A stretch of 64,000 nt of DNA from Bacillota bacterium (GCA_023421675.1 JAEZTC010000004.1:62001-126000); one strand, 5' to 3'. Positions 43,349 to 52,601 are shown, counted from the stretch's first letter. The notes: generated by a model not told the origin, from the sequence alone. Numbers and translations: made by a program.

Positions 43349-43945
43349 TTACTTTTTGTAAGAGTCCATAAGCAGCCTTATATTGCTCAGGTTGTTCTCT
43401 ATTACCTGTTCAGCTGTAAAACCTGACCGTTTGCTTTGATACAAGACTATGCTGCCGATACAAAGTGCGGTAATGGTGCTGTCAAGCTTAATGGCTTCCT
43501 CTGGCTTAATTTTCAGTACTTGTGCATATTTTTCTATAGCCTTGAATCTGTTCTGGAAGAGAGAAGATTCTCCAAACATTTCTGCAATCTCATTTATATC
43601 AATATCTCCATACCCTTCAATAAAGATGCTGCTAAAGACATTCAGGTTTTCAAGGGAATATCTGCAGAAAGCCCCCCAGGAGCCTATATAATATTCAATG
43701 GGATCCTCTGATTTAGAGTTCTCTTTAATATATTCGTTGGCTTCTTCAAGAAATTGAAATACTGATACTGCAATAAGATGCGGGAAATCCTTAAAATATT
43801 TATAAATTGTGGAATAGTGATATCCCGCCGCATCAGCAACCCTTCTGATATTCAGCCCTTTTATTCCTTCTTTTTTTATGATCTCACATGTGGCATCAAT
43901 AAAATAATTTTTTACCCTCTGCTGCCGTATTTCTCTTTTATCCAT
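43349..43945 (-). CDS. TetR-family regulator, end of flavodoxin operon
   Basis: A 198-residue TetR protein: helix-turn-helix with IRRVADAAGYHYSTIYKYFKD and a divergent C-terminal ligand domain. It is the last gene of a four-gene operon (flavodoxin, CDP-alcohol phosphatidyltransferase, flavodoxin, TetR). A repeat-rich site just downstream of the operon promoter (45666-45701) is the likely operator, so it should repress its own operon. Confidence 0.9.
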   Translation of the reverse strand: MDKREIRQQRVKNYFIDATCEIIKKEGIKGLNIRRVADAAGYHYSTIYKYFKDFPHLIAVSVFQFLEEANEYIKENSKSEDPIEYYIGSWGAFCRYSLENLNVFSSIFIEGYGDIDINEIAEMFGESSLFQNRFKAIEKYAQVLKIKPEEAIKLDSTITALCIGSIVLYQSKRSGFTAEQVIENNLSNIRLLMDSYKK

Positions 43946-43974
43946 AAAAATCCTTTCACTGTACTATTTACTGA

Positions 43975-44475
43975 TTATTGCATGATCTCATTGGTTATAA
44001 CTTCTATTTTATCTGGCGTTACATAATCAAAATCCTTCGCCATATTTCGTGCCATATCCTTTTTACCCTGGATATAAACTAAAATTTGACCCAGACGCAT
44101 CACTGTCCTGTCAAGTAGGGACAGACTTTTAAACCTGGACCGCCCCCTTAACGGAAAATATTTTATATTATCAATTATCTCAGGAGGCAAATCCTTTTTA
44201 ACTGCTTCTATCACATATTCTGCCGGTGAACCTGATAAGGAAAAAAGAATGATCTTTTTATTTTTTAATTCATTCCATTCTTTAATTATAAATTTCCTCA
44301 TTTTAATATGGGAAGCATGTAAATATGTGCCCAGGACAATAATATCATAATTATTTAAATGAAACCTGAAAACATTATCTATATCGGTGATGTCAGACTC
44401 TACAGCCTGGTTTATCCATTCAGCATACTGTTTTGTACTTCCGTATTTACTTTGATAAATTATAAGAGTTTTCAT
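43975..44475 (-). CDS. Flavodoxin-domain protein (HemG/Flavodoxin_5-like)
   Basis: A 166-residue protein with the FMN phosphate loop YQSKYGSTKQYAEW and the VLGTYLHASHIKMRKFI segment of the Flavodoxin_5/protoporphyrinogen-oxidase-like group. The C-terminal part (LLDRTVMRLGQILVY) is specific to this subgroup. Its start lies inside the phosphatidyltransferase gene (29-base overlap), so the two are translationally linked. Electron partner unknown. Confidence 0.88.
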   Translation of the reverse strand: MKTLIIYQSKYGSTKQYAEWINQAVESDITDIDNVFRFHLNNYDIIVLGTYLHASHIKMRKFIIKEWNELKNKKIILFSLSGSPAEYVIEAVKKDLPPEIIDNIKYFPLRGRSRFKSLSLLDRTVMRLGQILVYIQGKKDMARNMAKDFDYVTPDKIEVITNEIMQ

Positions 44476-45073
44476 TAATACTCTTCCCCCCTGATTCCTG
44501 AATAAGGATAGAACCCAAAACGAGCCTGCACCTCATAATTGATGAAACAATTGAGAGAATTGATACCAGAAAAACGCACAAAGCCAATATTATACTGCCT
44601 GTTTTTCCAAGCCCATAATATAAACTGCATGCTATCCCCGGAAGAACAATAAACATTGCTGCTGCAAAACGCCCTATACAATCAAACAAGAAAGGCTGTC
44701 TTGGATTACATGGTCTTCGTTTTATAAGTACTGACGTTATAAGAAATTCAAAAAATTTAATTGTTATAATTACTGTAAACCATACAGGCAAAATTCCTTT
44801 AATATTTAACAACACAACCGAAGTCATAACAAAGAGTACGTCTGCAAAAATATCAAGAACTGCCCCTGCTGCAGATTCACAGTGAAACCTTCTTGCCAGC
44901 CTTCCATCTAAAAAATCACTTGCACATATTATAAGGAATACAGCTGTAATCGGGAAAATAAGGTTTTCAGAATTATTGCTATTGACACTGTAAACTAATT
45001 CAATAAATATTCCAGTAAATAAGATCCTTGTAAAAGTAATGATGTTTGGTATATATCTGATTATATCAGCCAT
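44447..45073 (-). CDS. CDP-alcohol phosphatidyltransferase
   Basis: A 208-residue integral membrane enzyme with about six helices and the complete family signature D-x2-DG-x2-AR-x8-G-x3-D-x3-D (in SDFLDGRLARRF ... GAVLDIFAD). It exchanges CMP of a CDP-alcohol for an acceptor alcohol in phospholipid synthesis; whether it makes phosphatidylglycerolphosphate or another lipid cannot be told. Being sandwiched between two flavodoxin genes under a TetR regulator marks it as accessory rather than the housekeeping pgsA. Confidence 0.92.
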   Translation of the reverse strand: MADIIRYIPNIITFTRILFTGIFIELVYSVNSNNSENLIFPITAVFLIICASDFLDGRLARRFHCESAAGAVLDIFADVLFVMTSVVLLNIKGILPVWFTVIITIKFFEFLITSVLIKRRPCNPRQPFLFDCIGRFAAAMFIVLPGIACSLYYGLGKTGSIILALCVFLVSILSIVSSIMRCRLVLGSILIQESGGKSINENSYNLSK

Positions 45074-45075
45074 AA

Positions 45076-45639
45076 TTATTTACCTTCCACTGTCTTCATT
45101 CCTATATCATAAGCCTTTTTTTCATTTTCCTTATCATTGGATTTGAATTGAGCTTTTGTAGGATTTACAGAATTCTTCAACAAACTTGCGATTTCATCAA
45201 GCTGCTTAGAATCATCCATTGAACCTGTTGTAAATAAAACGACCTTTTTGCCTGTAAAATCAGGTATACTCTTTATGTAATCCTTTAACACTGTTGATGT
45301 TCGGCTTGCATAAACAGGAGACCCAAAAACAATTACAGAGTATTGTGATATATCTGTTGACAGGTGTTTCCCAGGATAGGATAATGTGACTTCATACCCT
45401 TTTGAATTAATACCCTTTGCTATTTGTATAGCCACATTTTTTGTAATAGTGGTTCCTTTTGACGGCTGATATACAACAAGCGCCTTTCCTGAGTTACCTG
45501 CAGCAGGCAGAGTTTCCTTTTCAGTACCTGCAGGCGTATTGTTATGATCAATCAATATTTTTGTTGTAATCATAAAAGCCGCAGCCAATACAACGATAAT
45601 AATTCCAATAATTATTAGAACCTTTACACTCTTTTTCAT
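45076..45639 (-). CDS. Membrane-anchored flavodoxin
   Basis: A 187-residue protein with one N-terminal membrane helix (~residues 5-27) followed by a flavodoxin domain: YQPSKGTTITKNVA in the phosphate-loop position and VFGSPVYASRTSTVLKDYI over the flavin. The domain would lie outside the membrane if the helix is a signal anchor, which is unusual for an FMN protein. First gene of the operon; a promoter and repeat-rich operator lie ~30-95 bases upstream. The phosphatidyltransferase gene follows after 2 bases. Confidence 0.85.
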   Translation of the reverse strand: MKKSVKVLIIIGIIIVVLAAAFMITTKILIDHNNTPAGTEKETLPAAGNSGKALVVYQPSKGTTITKNVAIQIAKGINSKGYEVTLSYPGKHLSTDISQYSVIVFGSPVYASRTSTVLKDYIKSIPDFTGKKVVLFTTGSMDDSKQLDEIASLLKNSVNPTKAQFKSNDKENEKKAYDIGMKTVEGK

Positions 45640-45665
45640 TTACGACACCCCTATAAAATAATTTT

Positions 45666-45734
45666 AGTAAGCATTGCTGCATTTAGTAATCATTGTTTAC
45701 TTTTTATAATAGTGGTTTCTGAATATAAAGTCAA
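45666..45734 (-). promoter_or_regulatory. Promoter and probable TetR operator of flavodoxin operon
   Basis: On the minus strand TTGACT (45729-45734), 17 bases, TATTAT (45706-45711). Next to it, AGTAATCATTGTTTACT (45685-45701) has AGTAA/TTACT arms and is followed by a direct copy AGTAAGCATTG (45666-45676), 19 bp from the first. Confidence 0.65.
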
Positions 45735-45825
45735 TATATTTGTAGGCATCCTAGTATAAAATTTTATTTTTGACAAATGTAAAAAATATTTTAATAAGGC
45801 AATTGTCTAAAAAGGAGACGATCAT

Positions 45826-46203
45826 ATGAATAGTATTAAAAAACTCCCCGATGCTGAATTTGAAATAATGAAAGTGGTGTGGGCAAATGAGCCGCCTATC
45901 ACTACCAACATTATCATGCAGCATTTGGGCAACGAAAGAGAATGGAAGGCGCCAACAGTTATTTCTCTTATGTTGCGGCTCGTCGAACGGGGGTTTTTTA
46001 AAACTGAAAAGTACGGAAAGGAACGCGTTTACTTTCCTCTCGTTACAAAGGAAGAGTATCTCAAATTTGAAACAGGTAATTTTATAAGACAGTACCATGC
46101 AAACTCATTTGTCAGCCTTGTAAACACCCTTTATAACGGGAAGCACCTTGATGATAGTGATATTGAGGAATTATTGAAATGGGTAAAAGAACGGAGGGAC
46201 TAA
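45826..46203 (+). CDS. BlaI/MecI-family repressor (pair 2)
   Basis: A 125-residue BlaI-type winged-helix repressor (LPDAEFEIMKVVWANEPPIT, recognition helix in WKAPTVISLMLRLVERGFF). The downstream M56 peptidase gene starts 1 base after the stop. A TTGACA lies at 45769-45774 but without a matching -10 or the clear palindromes seen at pair 1, so its binding site differs. AAGGAGACG precedes the start. Confidence 0.92.
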   Translation: MNSIKKLPDAEFEIMKVVWANEPPITTNIIMQHLGNEREWKAPTVISLMLRLVERGFFKTEKYGKERVYFPLVTKEEYLKFETGNFIRQYHANSFVSLVNTLYNGKHLDDSDIEELLKWVKERRD

Positions 46204-46204
46204 A

Positions 46205-47557
46205 ATGCATTCCTTTATAAATGTATTAGTTGAGTGCTCCGTTACAATGACAGTGCTTATATTAATGTATTTTGCGATAACTCCTCTCCTGGAAAAAAGA
46301 TATACCGCTAAACTACGTTACTATACCTGGCTAGTGATTGTAATCGGGCTAATTATCCCTTTTAGACCACATTTCGATACAGCCATTTTAAAAGTCGATA
46401 TGCCTGTTTTACAAGAGGCTCAACAGGTCATGCCAAACATCAAGGAACCGATAGTGGTTCTTACCGGTTCCAGCTATGCGGAACAGTCAGAAATTCCATG
46501 GTATGATATTGCATTCTGTTTATGGGCTGCAGGATTTGGTACAACAATTATCTATTACCTTTTTAAGCACCGTCGGTTTATAAAGCTTGTAAAACGGTGG
46601 GGCGAAGATGTTACGAACCGAGAAGTAATGGATACTTTAATAAATTTAAAGGATGATATGGGAATTTATAAACAAATAAAATTACAGGTTTGTCCCTGCA
46701 TAACAAGCCCGATGCTGATAGGGTTTTTTCACCTTGTGATTTTATTTCCTTCAGACGAAATTTCATCCGATAAATTAGCACCAATACTAAGACACGAGCT
46801 TATTCATCTAAACAGGAACGACATATGGTATAAAGCATTAGTTTTATTTGCGGTTGCTCTTCACTGGTTTAATCCAGTTGTACATCTTATGACAAAAACA
46901 ATTGCATTACAATGTGAGATATCCTGTGATGAACAGGTTCTGAATGGAGCAAGTATCCAACAGCGTAAACAGTACAGCGAAACCATTATTAATGTTGTAA
47001 GCCGTAAAGCAATGGTCCAAACTGTACTATCAAACAATTTATATGGAGGTAAAAATTCTATGAAATCCAGAATTATTTCAATAATGAATACCACCAAAAG
47101 GAAAGCAGGGGTTACTGTTCTTTGTGCTGTAATTATTGCTGTACTTGGAACAGGAACAATATTTGCAGCAAACTACTCAGCCAAACCACAACAGGAGCAA
47201 TCACAGTCATCTGCATCATACAACGGTGGGCAGGAAATTAAACAGCCACCATATTCCAACGTTGAAGGAAAATCACTTCAAGAATTTCTGGCTGACAACG
47301 GATTGCTCAAGTATGATGAAAAAGAACACATATACCGTTTTAACGGCAAATGGGTTCGTTCAGTGGATGATGTATATACCTTTGATGGTGTAAAACATGG
47401 AGGTATTAGCAAAAGTGGAATTGGCGCGGATGATAATTATTATTCAGGTGAACCTGTTGACCTGAAAGTAGTAAGAAATCATCAGTCCAACCAAATAGAA
47501 AAGCTAGTTGAAGTAACCAGCACAGAACATGTTAAAATCAGGCCTTTTGAGCAATAA
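46205..47557 (+). CDS. BlaR1/MecR1-type M56 membrane metallopeptidase (pair 2)
   Basis: A 450-residue M56 protein with four membrane helices and the zinc motif HELIH in a RHELIHLNRNDIWYK context. As in pair 1 there is no penicillin-binding sensor domain: the extracellular end after the last helix (~residue 325) is only ~120 residues and unrelated to the tail of pair 1. The pair therefore probably senses something other than beta-lactams. Co-transcribed with the repressor; a bidirectional terminator follows. Confidence 0.88.
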   Translation: MHSFINVLVECSVTMTVLILMYFAITPLLEKRYTAKLRYYTWLVIVIGLIIPFRPHFDTAILKVDMPVLQEAQQVMPNIKEPIVVLTGSSYAEQSEIPWYDIAFCLWAAGFGTTIIYYLFKHRRFIKLVKRWGEDVTNREVMDTLINLKDDMGIYKQIKLQVCPCITSPMLIGFFHLVILFPSDEISSDKLAPILRHELIHLNRNDIWYKALVLFAVALHWFNPVVHLMTKTIALQCEISCDEQVLNGASIQQRKQYSETIINVVSRKAMVQTVLSNNLYGGKNSMKSRIISIMNTTKRKAGVTVLCAVIIAVLGTGTIFAANYSAKPQQEQSQSSASYNGGQEIKQPPYSNVEGKSLQEFLADNGLLKYDEKEHIYRFNGKWVRSVDDVYTFDGVKHGGISKSGIGADDNYYSGEPVDLKVVRNHQSNQIEKLVEVTSTEHVKIRPFEQ

Positions 47558-47571
47558 CTTATAGTTGAGAA

Positions 47572-47606
47572 AAGAGGGTATTATGGTCATATGCCAATAC
47601 CCTCTT
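47572..47606. terminator. Bidirectional terminator after BlaI/BlaR1 operon 2
   Basis: AAGAGGGTATT pairs with AATACCCTCTT with a TGGTCATATGCC-type loop; the convergent minus-strand unit can use it too. Confidence 0.75.
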
Positions 47607-47683
47607 GTATTATATAATATTCAACGTTTTTTAATTATTAAAATCTTTACTCTCATTTTACTGTTACAACTGCCTATTCAGCT

Positions 47684-47767
47684 TTAAGTACTTAACCCTC
47701 CATTAATACCTATAAACTGACCGATTACACTGCCGGCATTATCAGGAAGGTGGGTTCTTTGGTCCAT
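47684..47767 (-). pseudogene. C-terminal remnant of a short-chain dehydrogenase gene
   Basis: A 27-codon minus-strand frame with AGGGGG 8 bases before its ATG encodes a peptide ending DNAGSVIGQFIGINGGLST. The DNAGxVxGQxIGxNGG pattern is the C-terminal end of SDR/FabG-type oxidoreductases; nothing of the rest remains. It lies 22 bases after the lipoprotein gene. It could still be translated as a small peptide. Confidence 0.5.
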
Positions 47768-47789
47768 TTTATATACCCCCTAAGAACAT

Positions 47790-49364
47790 CTAAGCACTTA
47801 TCTCATTGCTTAAAACCTTTGTAACATTACTTCCTTTAATCTCGTATACATCCATGAAATTGCCTGGTGCAAAAATACCATCAACTAATACTTCCATTGT
47901 ACCATCTCCATTACAATCCAAAACAAATGGTACATACAACGCTGTTGATCTATACCCATGTGTACTTTTTCCATTGATATAATGTTCTTCTCTGATAATA
48001 ATATTCTCTACTTTACCGTTTATAAGCTTTCTAAGAATAACAACCGAGTATGTATTTTTATCTTCTTCATCAGAAGAAATGTCAACGTTTGATGCCGTTA
48101 AAAGCACTTCATCAACGCCATCTCCCTCGAGGTCTATTTTTAGTGCCTGCCTTATATTTACATCCTGAGCTTTAAAACCCTGTCGGCCAATAATGCCTCC
48201 TACAACATTTTTATAAGTGTAAATATCATTTGACAATTTTTGAGGAATCCTAGGTAAAGCATTAATATCAGCCCCAACAGCTATTCTACTAGAAAAATTC
48301 TTAGAATAATCAGTACCAGATGCTGTTTTCTCACCGGGGTCAAAAGTACCGTTACTAGTACTTATTGTTACTCCTGGCTGTGCTCCTTGAACTTCTTCAG
48401 TAGCAGGCTCCTTGGATAATCCCTTGCCCTCTCCGATGTAATTTGTCATTGAGTAAATTTTATATGTTTCATGACCTGAAAGCTCCTCAAATGTGCTGTC
48501 TACACCAAGCCATTTACCCAACACATAGCTTCCGATAATATACCTGCACACAATGGGATTTACTTTGTTAATATTATTATTTGATTTAGTTAATTGTCCG
48601 GCTGACAGTTTTAATATAGGCTTACCTTCAGAAAAATCCAAAATACTTTGAACTGATTTACCTTTCTCGTCTTTTACATTTATGCTAATAGCCGAGTTAG
48701 TTTTTTCTGTAGTCAAGCTACAACCAGGCTGTAATTGTGGCATTACCTTTGATCCACCTATTTCAACCTGATCCCACTTATTTTGGGAATACTTAAGGAC
48801 TATTAAATTGAGATAATAATTGCTATCGTTTGTATTAAAGAATTCATTACCTATGACTGAATAATATGTACCCGAAAATTCATAAATATCTGCTATAAAA
48901 ACTCTCGCGAATTGAACACAGTTGGTTGTTGCAGATAAAGCTTCAGTATTCTTTACATTCTTTTTATCAAATTGCTGAATATATACTTTTGTTGAACTGC
49001 CTTCATCACCTTTCTTATTTCCATATTCAATAATTCTGGCTTTTTTACCGCCTATATCAGTATCCTTTGTTATTTTTAAATGCATGTTTGAATCACTGCT
49101 GACAATCTTATCTGCAGGTAATTTAACCGAATCATAAGAATTGATGATTGAGAGAAGTAATTTGTGACATGAAGCATTAATATCACTAATTTCTGCGGCA
49201 GATGTTTTTCCTGTTAGCTTGAAATCCTCATCATGAAGCTGCTGAATAAGAGTTTGCAAATTATCAGGAATTTTATCAGACTTAGTTTCGGCTTCAATAT
49301 TATTACTATTACAGGCCGATAGTAAAACAACCACAAACATGAGATAAATGGCTAGTTTTTTCAT
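47790..49364 (-). CDS. Large lipoprotein with FG-GAP/EF-like calcium loops
   Basis: A 524-residue lipoprotein (lipobox LLSAC, Cys18). The C-terminal third has two Ca-loop-like segments, DLEGDGVDEVLL and DCNGDGTMEVLV, in the pattern of VCBS/FG-GAP repeats. The rest, including a TSNGTFDPGEK loop, is unrecognised. It stands alone on the minus strand with a probable SDR remnant downstream. Predicted to sit on the outer face of the membrane; role unknown. Confidence 0.78.
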   Translation of the reverse strand: MKKLAIYLMFVVVLLSACNSNNIEAETKSDKIPDNLQTLIQQLHDEDFKLTGKTSAAEISDINASCHKLLLSIINSYDSVKLPADKIVSSDSNMHLKITKDTDIGGKKARIIEYGNKKGDEGSSTKVYIQQFDKKNVKNTEALSATTNCVQFARVFIADIYEFSGTYYSVIGNEFFNTNDSNYYLNLIVLKYSQNKWDQVEIGGSKVMPQLQPGCSLTTEKTNSAISINVKDEKGKSVQSILDFSEGKPILKLSAGQLTKSNNNINKVNPIVCRYIIGSYVLGKWLGVDSTFEELSGHETYKIYSMTNYIGEGKGLSKEPATEEVQGAQPGVTISTSNGTFDPGEKTASGTDYSKNFSSRIAVGADINALPRIPQKLSNDIYTYKNVVGGIIGRQGFKAQDVNIRQALKIDLEGDGVDEVLLTASNVDISSDEEDKNTYSVVILRKLINGKVENIIIREEHYINGKSTHGYRSTALYVPFVLDCNGDGTMEVLVDGIFAPGNFMDVYEIKGSNVTKVLSNEISA

Positions 49365-49439
49365 GTTTACTCCCTGAAAACATTTTGATTATAATTATAC
49401 CATATTATGTAACAGAATTGGCTGTATTATATATAATGT

Positions 49440-50399
49440 TTATTTGATGCAAGAATCACTAAAATATATGGTTTCGTTGTATTTTCTATTTCCATGAGTA
49501 AACTTTGTATCTTTTACAGGTACATAGATTTCGATTTCACAGTAATCCTCCCGGGCGATGCTTTCATCTATATATTCAATGTGATAATCATATGAAAACT
49601 CATAATTTGATTCAGGAAGCCACTCCTTAAAAATGTAATTATACAGTTCACTAAGACTCACTTCTGTTGCATACTTTGGGTGCTCTAATCCTACATATTT
49701 AAACACAGCATACTTTCTGGTTGGAATTTTTATGCCTGTTAATCCTTCAGGAATAGTATCCAAATCAGTAACTTCAACAGAAGGAATATAGTATTTATAA
49801 TCGCAATAATCAGGCATATACTTTATTATTCCAATATAAACATCAGGAAATTTTACATTTTTTATTCCAGGTCTGTCATTATAAAAAAAGTCATTCCCTA
49901 CATTATTTGCAGTGTTAAAGTGCAAATTGTCAGCAAAATATATCTTATGGCTTTTACCTACAGTCATAAACTGAGGTTTGACTTTTATTACAGGTTCTAT
50001 TATGAAACCGTCGTTTCTAAGAGGTATTAAACAATTAAGATCAATTTTATCGGTAATTGTTAAAGCAGGTTTATCTTTTCTGAATTGATTCGGGCTTATT
50101 TTAAATTTATTAACAAAAGATCTTATGTAGGATTGTTCATAATCAAAATTATAATTGCATGCAATGTCCACTATATTAAGATCCGTATGCAATAAATCAT
50201 CAAGACTGTTAGAAAGCTTCCTGTTTCTCACATAATCCATCAGACGTTTATTTGTTATTGCTTTAAAAACTTTATGAAGATGATATTTGGATAAACCGCC
50301 GTATGAAGCTATACTATCAAGAGTAATTTTATCATGAATGCTGCTTTCAATATATTCTACAACTTCTCCGACTTTTTTTATTGCACTGTTATATGCCAT
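49440..50399 (-). CDS. AraC-family regulator with GyrI-like effector domain
   Basis: The start at 50399 (MAYNSAIKK) is preferred over 50435 because AGGGGTGAT lies before it. Residues ~1-110 are an AraC/XylS double helix-turn-helix (LDSIASYGGLSKYHLHKVFK, then DIACNYNFDYEQSYIRSF); from ~150 a GyrI-like/effector-binding domain follows with a YVGLEHPKYAT segment. This order is that of Rob/SoxS-like multidrug-response regulators. The divergent esterase gene 300 bases away is a possible target. Confidence 0.9.
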   Translation of the reverse strand: MAYNSAIKKVGEVVEYIESSIHDKITLDSIASYGGLSKYHLHKVFKAITNKRLMDYVRNRKLSNSLDDLLHTDLNIVDIACNYNFDYEQSYIRSFVNKFKISPNQFRKDKPALTITDKIDLNCLIPLRNDGFIIEPVIKVKPQFMTVGKSHKIYFADNLHFNTANNVGNDFFYNDRPGIKNVKFPDVYIGIIKYMPDYCDYKYYIPSVEVTDLDTIPEGLTGIKIPTRKYAVFKYVGLEHPKYATEVSLSELYNYIFKEWLPESNYEFSYDYHIEYIDESIAREDYCEIEIYVPVKDTKFTHGNRKYNETIYFSDSCIK

Positions 50400-50703
50400 A
50401 ATTATCACCCCTAGAATATATGAAAAAAATATCAATAAAAAAATTTAAGCCCCATACTTCTATGTATATTACAGTATAATTTTAACTTCAAAAGCTTTCT
50501 TTGTATATAATCTTGTTTAAAAATATTGTTATGCAAATGTATACCAGTAAATTTTTTTGTTACACCTTGCCCCTTATATAATCTGACTTATTCATTTTTG
50601 CTCTGTTTATCCAAACCACAAGAAATGTTAATAAAAAAGATTAATCATTACTTATAATAGTTCAAGAAGTACCTCCAAACGAATATTTAAAGGAGAATAT
50701 GAT
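50400..50703. other. Intergenic region between divergent regulator and esterase genes
   Basis: AT-rich. A TATAAT at 50653-50658 probably belongs to the esterase promoter, though no good -35 is seen. No further gene or hairpin stands out. Confidence 0.4.
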
Positions 50704-51810
50704 ATGAGAAAAAAACTAATAGTTTTGCTTTTATTTACATTTTTATCAACCTGTCTGGCAGCATGTGGGAGCAGTGATGAGAAATCTGCTTCTACCGTTT
50801 CAAAAAATACTCAGAGTGCTTCAAACACTCAGAGCATTTCAACACAGAAACCTGCCTCAAGTGTGTTGGATACAAAAAGTATTCCGGCTCCATCACTTGC
50901 AAACAACGTGGTAAGCGAACCCGCTACACAGGGAATAACAGTATATCTTCCACCTTCCTACCAAACAGGTGAAAAAAGCTATCCGGTTGTTTACTTCCTA
51001 CCTGGATTCGGAGATGATTACGCTGCATATGGCAATTCCTTTAAAGACGCAATGGATAGGCTTATAGCTTCAGGTAAAGTCAAAGATATGATAGTTGTAA
51101 CCATGAACGGTAATAATGTTATTGGCGGAAGTTTTTATTACAATTCTCCAACGACAGGAAATTGGGAAGACTTTGTCGTAAAAGATGTTGTGGGCTACGT
51201 TGACTCAAATTACAGAACAATAAAGGACGCAAAGTCAAGGGGTATTTCAGGTCACTCAATGGGTGGTTTTGGTGCAATAAATGCAGCAATGCATCATCCG
51301 GAATTATTCAGCAGCCTTTATTCAATGAGTCCTGGAATATTTGCACCAGGCGGAATTGAAGAATCACCATTTGCAGTAACAGAAGATGCTCTCAACCAAC
51401 TGGAAACATTAACTTCTTACATACAAGGTGATTTTGCAAATGCATATGGTGCAGCTTTCCTCCCTGATTCAAAAGCTCCATTTATGAAATATCCTTTAAA
51501 GAAGGTAAACGGTAAGGTGGTTAAGGATGAAGCCCTTATGAAACAGTGGGAAAGCGGTTACGGTGCAATTGACGAAAAGGTTAAAAAATATGGTGATAAT
51601 CTGAAAAAGTTCAAATCCATTGTTATAGAATACGGAAAACAGGACGAATTTGCCTGGATACCAAAGGGTTGTGATTATTTTTCACAAGTACTTACAACAG
51701 CAGGCATAAACAATAAACTGGTATCTTTTGAAGGTAAGCACCAGGATCAAACTATACAAAGATTTGAAGAATTTGCACTTCCATTTTTCTCTGAACAGTT
51801 GGCTTTTTAG
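50704..51810 (+). CDS. Esterase-family lipoprotein (alpha/beta hydrolase)
   Basis: A 368-residue lipoprotein (lipobox LAAC, Cys21) with a Ser/Thr-rich linker and a putative-esterase (esterase D/feruloyl-esterase-like) domain from ~residue 75. The nucleophile elbow is GHSMGG (Ser185), the oxyanion strand is VVYFLPGFGDD, and the C-terminal KHQ (near residue 345) probably gives the catalytic His. It would act on the cell surface; in a cellulolytic background a carbohydrate ester is a reasonable guess. AAAGGAG precedes the ATG. Confidence 0.88.
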   Translation: MRKKLIVLLLFTFLSTCLAACGSSDEKSASTVSKNTQSASNTQSISTQKPASSVLDTKSIPAPSLANNVVSEPATQGITVYLPPSYQTGEKSYPVVYFLPGFGDDYAAYGNSFKDAMDRLIASGKVKDMIVVTMNGNNVIGGSFYYNSPTTGNWEDFVVKDVVGYVDSNYRTIKDAKSRGISGHSMGGFGAINAAMHHPELFSSLYSMSPGIFAPGGIEESPFAVTEDALNQLETLTSYIQGDFANAYGAAFLPDSKAPFMKYPLKKVNGKVVKDEALMKQWESGYGAIDEKVKKYGDNLKKFKSIVIEYGKQDEFAWIPKGCDYFSQVLTTAGINNKLVSFEGKHQDQTIQRFEEFALPFFSEQLAF

Positions 51811-51864
51811 TAACTTACAAAATTAACATGATGAATTTCATTAATCCAACTACATGTTCAAATT

Positions 51865-51905
51865 ACCTAGCCCTGATATTAAAATATCGGGGCTAGGTTG
51901 TTCTT
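51865..51905 (+). terminator. Terminator of esterase gene
   Basis: ACCTAGCCCTGATATT pairs with AATATCGGGGCTAGGT, followed by a T-rich stretch. Confidence 0.85.
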
Positions 51906-51959
51906 TTTATTGGACACCTTGCTTATCAAAAAAATAAATACTATTCACTTATACGTTTA

Positions 51960-52010
51960 TTGACATAAGGAATTACATGTGGTAAATTGAACATGTTCAG
52001 TAATTGTTCA
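51960..52010 (+). promoter_or_regulatory. Promoter and TetR operator, locus 2
   Basis: TTGACA (51960-51965), 17 bases, TAAATT (51983-51988). The 12-bp palindrome TGAACATGTTCA (51988-51999) overlaps the -10 end, and a further half-site TTGTTCA lies at 52004-52010. The half-sites are the same as in locus 1. Confidence 0.75.
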
Positions 52011-52020
52011 GGAGGCCACT

Positions 52021-52587
52021 ATGGTAAATAAGGATATAGGTAAAGATAAACTTATAAAGGTTGCGATAGAAATGCTAAACAAAACGGATAACCCCGAATC
52101 GATAACAATACGCCAAATTGCAGATCGAGCAAATGTAGGTGTCGGTTTAATTAATTATCATTTTCAATCAAAAGATAATCTTCTTTATATAGCTCTGGGA
52201 GAAAGTATGTCCCACCTTGCAGAAAACCTGAAAAATATAAAAGAATCCCAAGTCAGCGACCCCGTTGATAAGCTGAAATTAATGTTAACAGAACTATCTG
52301 ACTTAGGATCAAAACATATTAAATTAATAACAATCGCCATTACTTATGAGCTTCAGCAAGGTAATTTTCAGACCCCATTAACTCTATTACCTGTATTAAG
52401 AGAAATCTATAAAGACCAGAGAGATGAATTTGAGCTCCGGATAATAGCTTTAGAAATAATATCCACCATACAGGTTGCATCAATAAATCCTCAAAAATTT
52501 CAGATATACTCAGGTATAGATATCAACAGCAAGCCTCAAAGAGATAAGTTCATAGAAAGAATTATAAAAACGACTATAAAAAAATAA
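52021..52587 (+). CDS. TetR-family repressor (locus 2)
   Basis: A 188-residue TetR protein whose DNA-reading region (RANVGVGLINYHFQSKDNLL) is nearly the same as that of the TetR at 23914. The C-terminal domains differ. CAGGAGG precedes the ATG. It heads a three-gene operon with a small membrane protein and a flavodoxin-fold oxidoreductase, and its own promoter carries the shared TGAACA/TGTTCA operator. Confidence 0.91.
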   Translation: MVNKDIGKDKLIKVAIEMLNKTDNPESITIRQIADRANVGVGLINYHFQSKDNLLYIALGESMSHLAENLKNIKESQVSDPVDKLKLMLTELSDLGSKHIKLITIAITYELQQGNFQTPLTLLPVLREIYKDQRDEFELRIIALEIISTIQVASINPQKFQIYSGIDINSKPQRDKFIERIIKTTIKK

Positions 52588-52601
52588 ATGGGGAATAAAC
52601 A

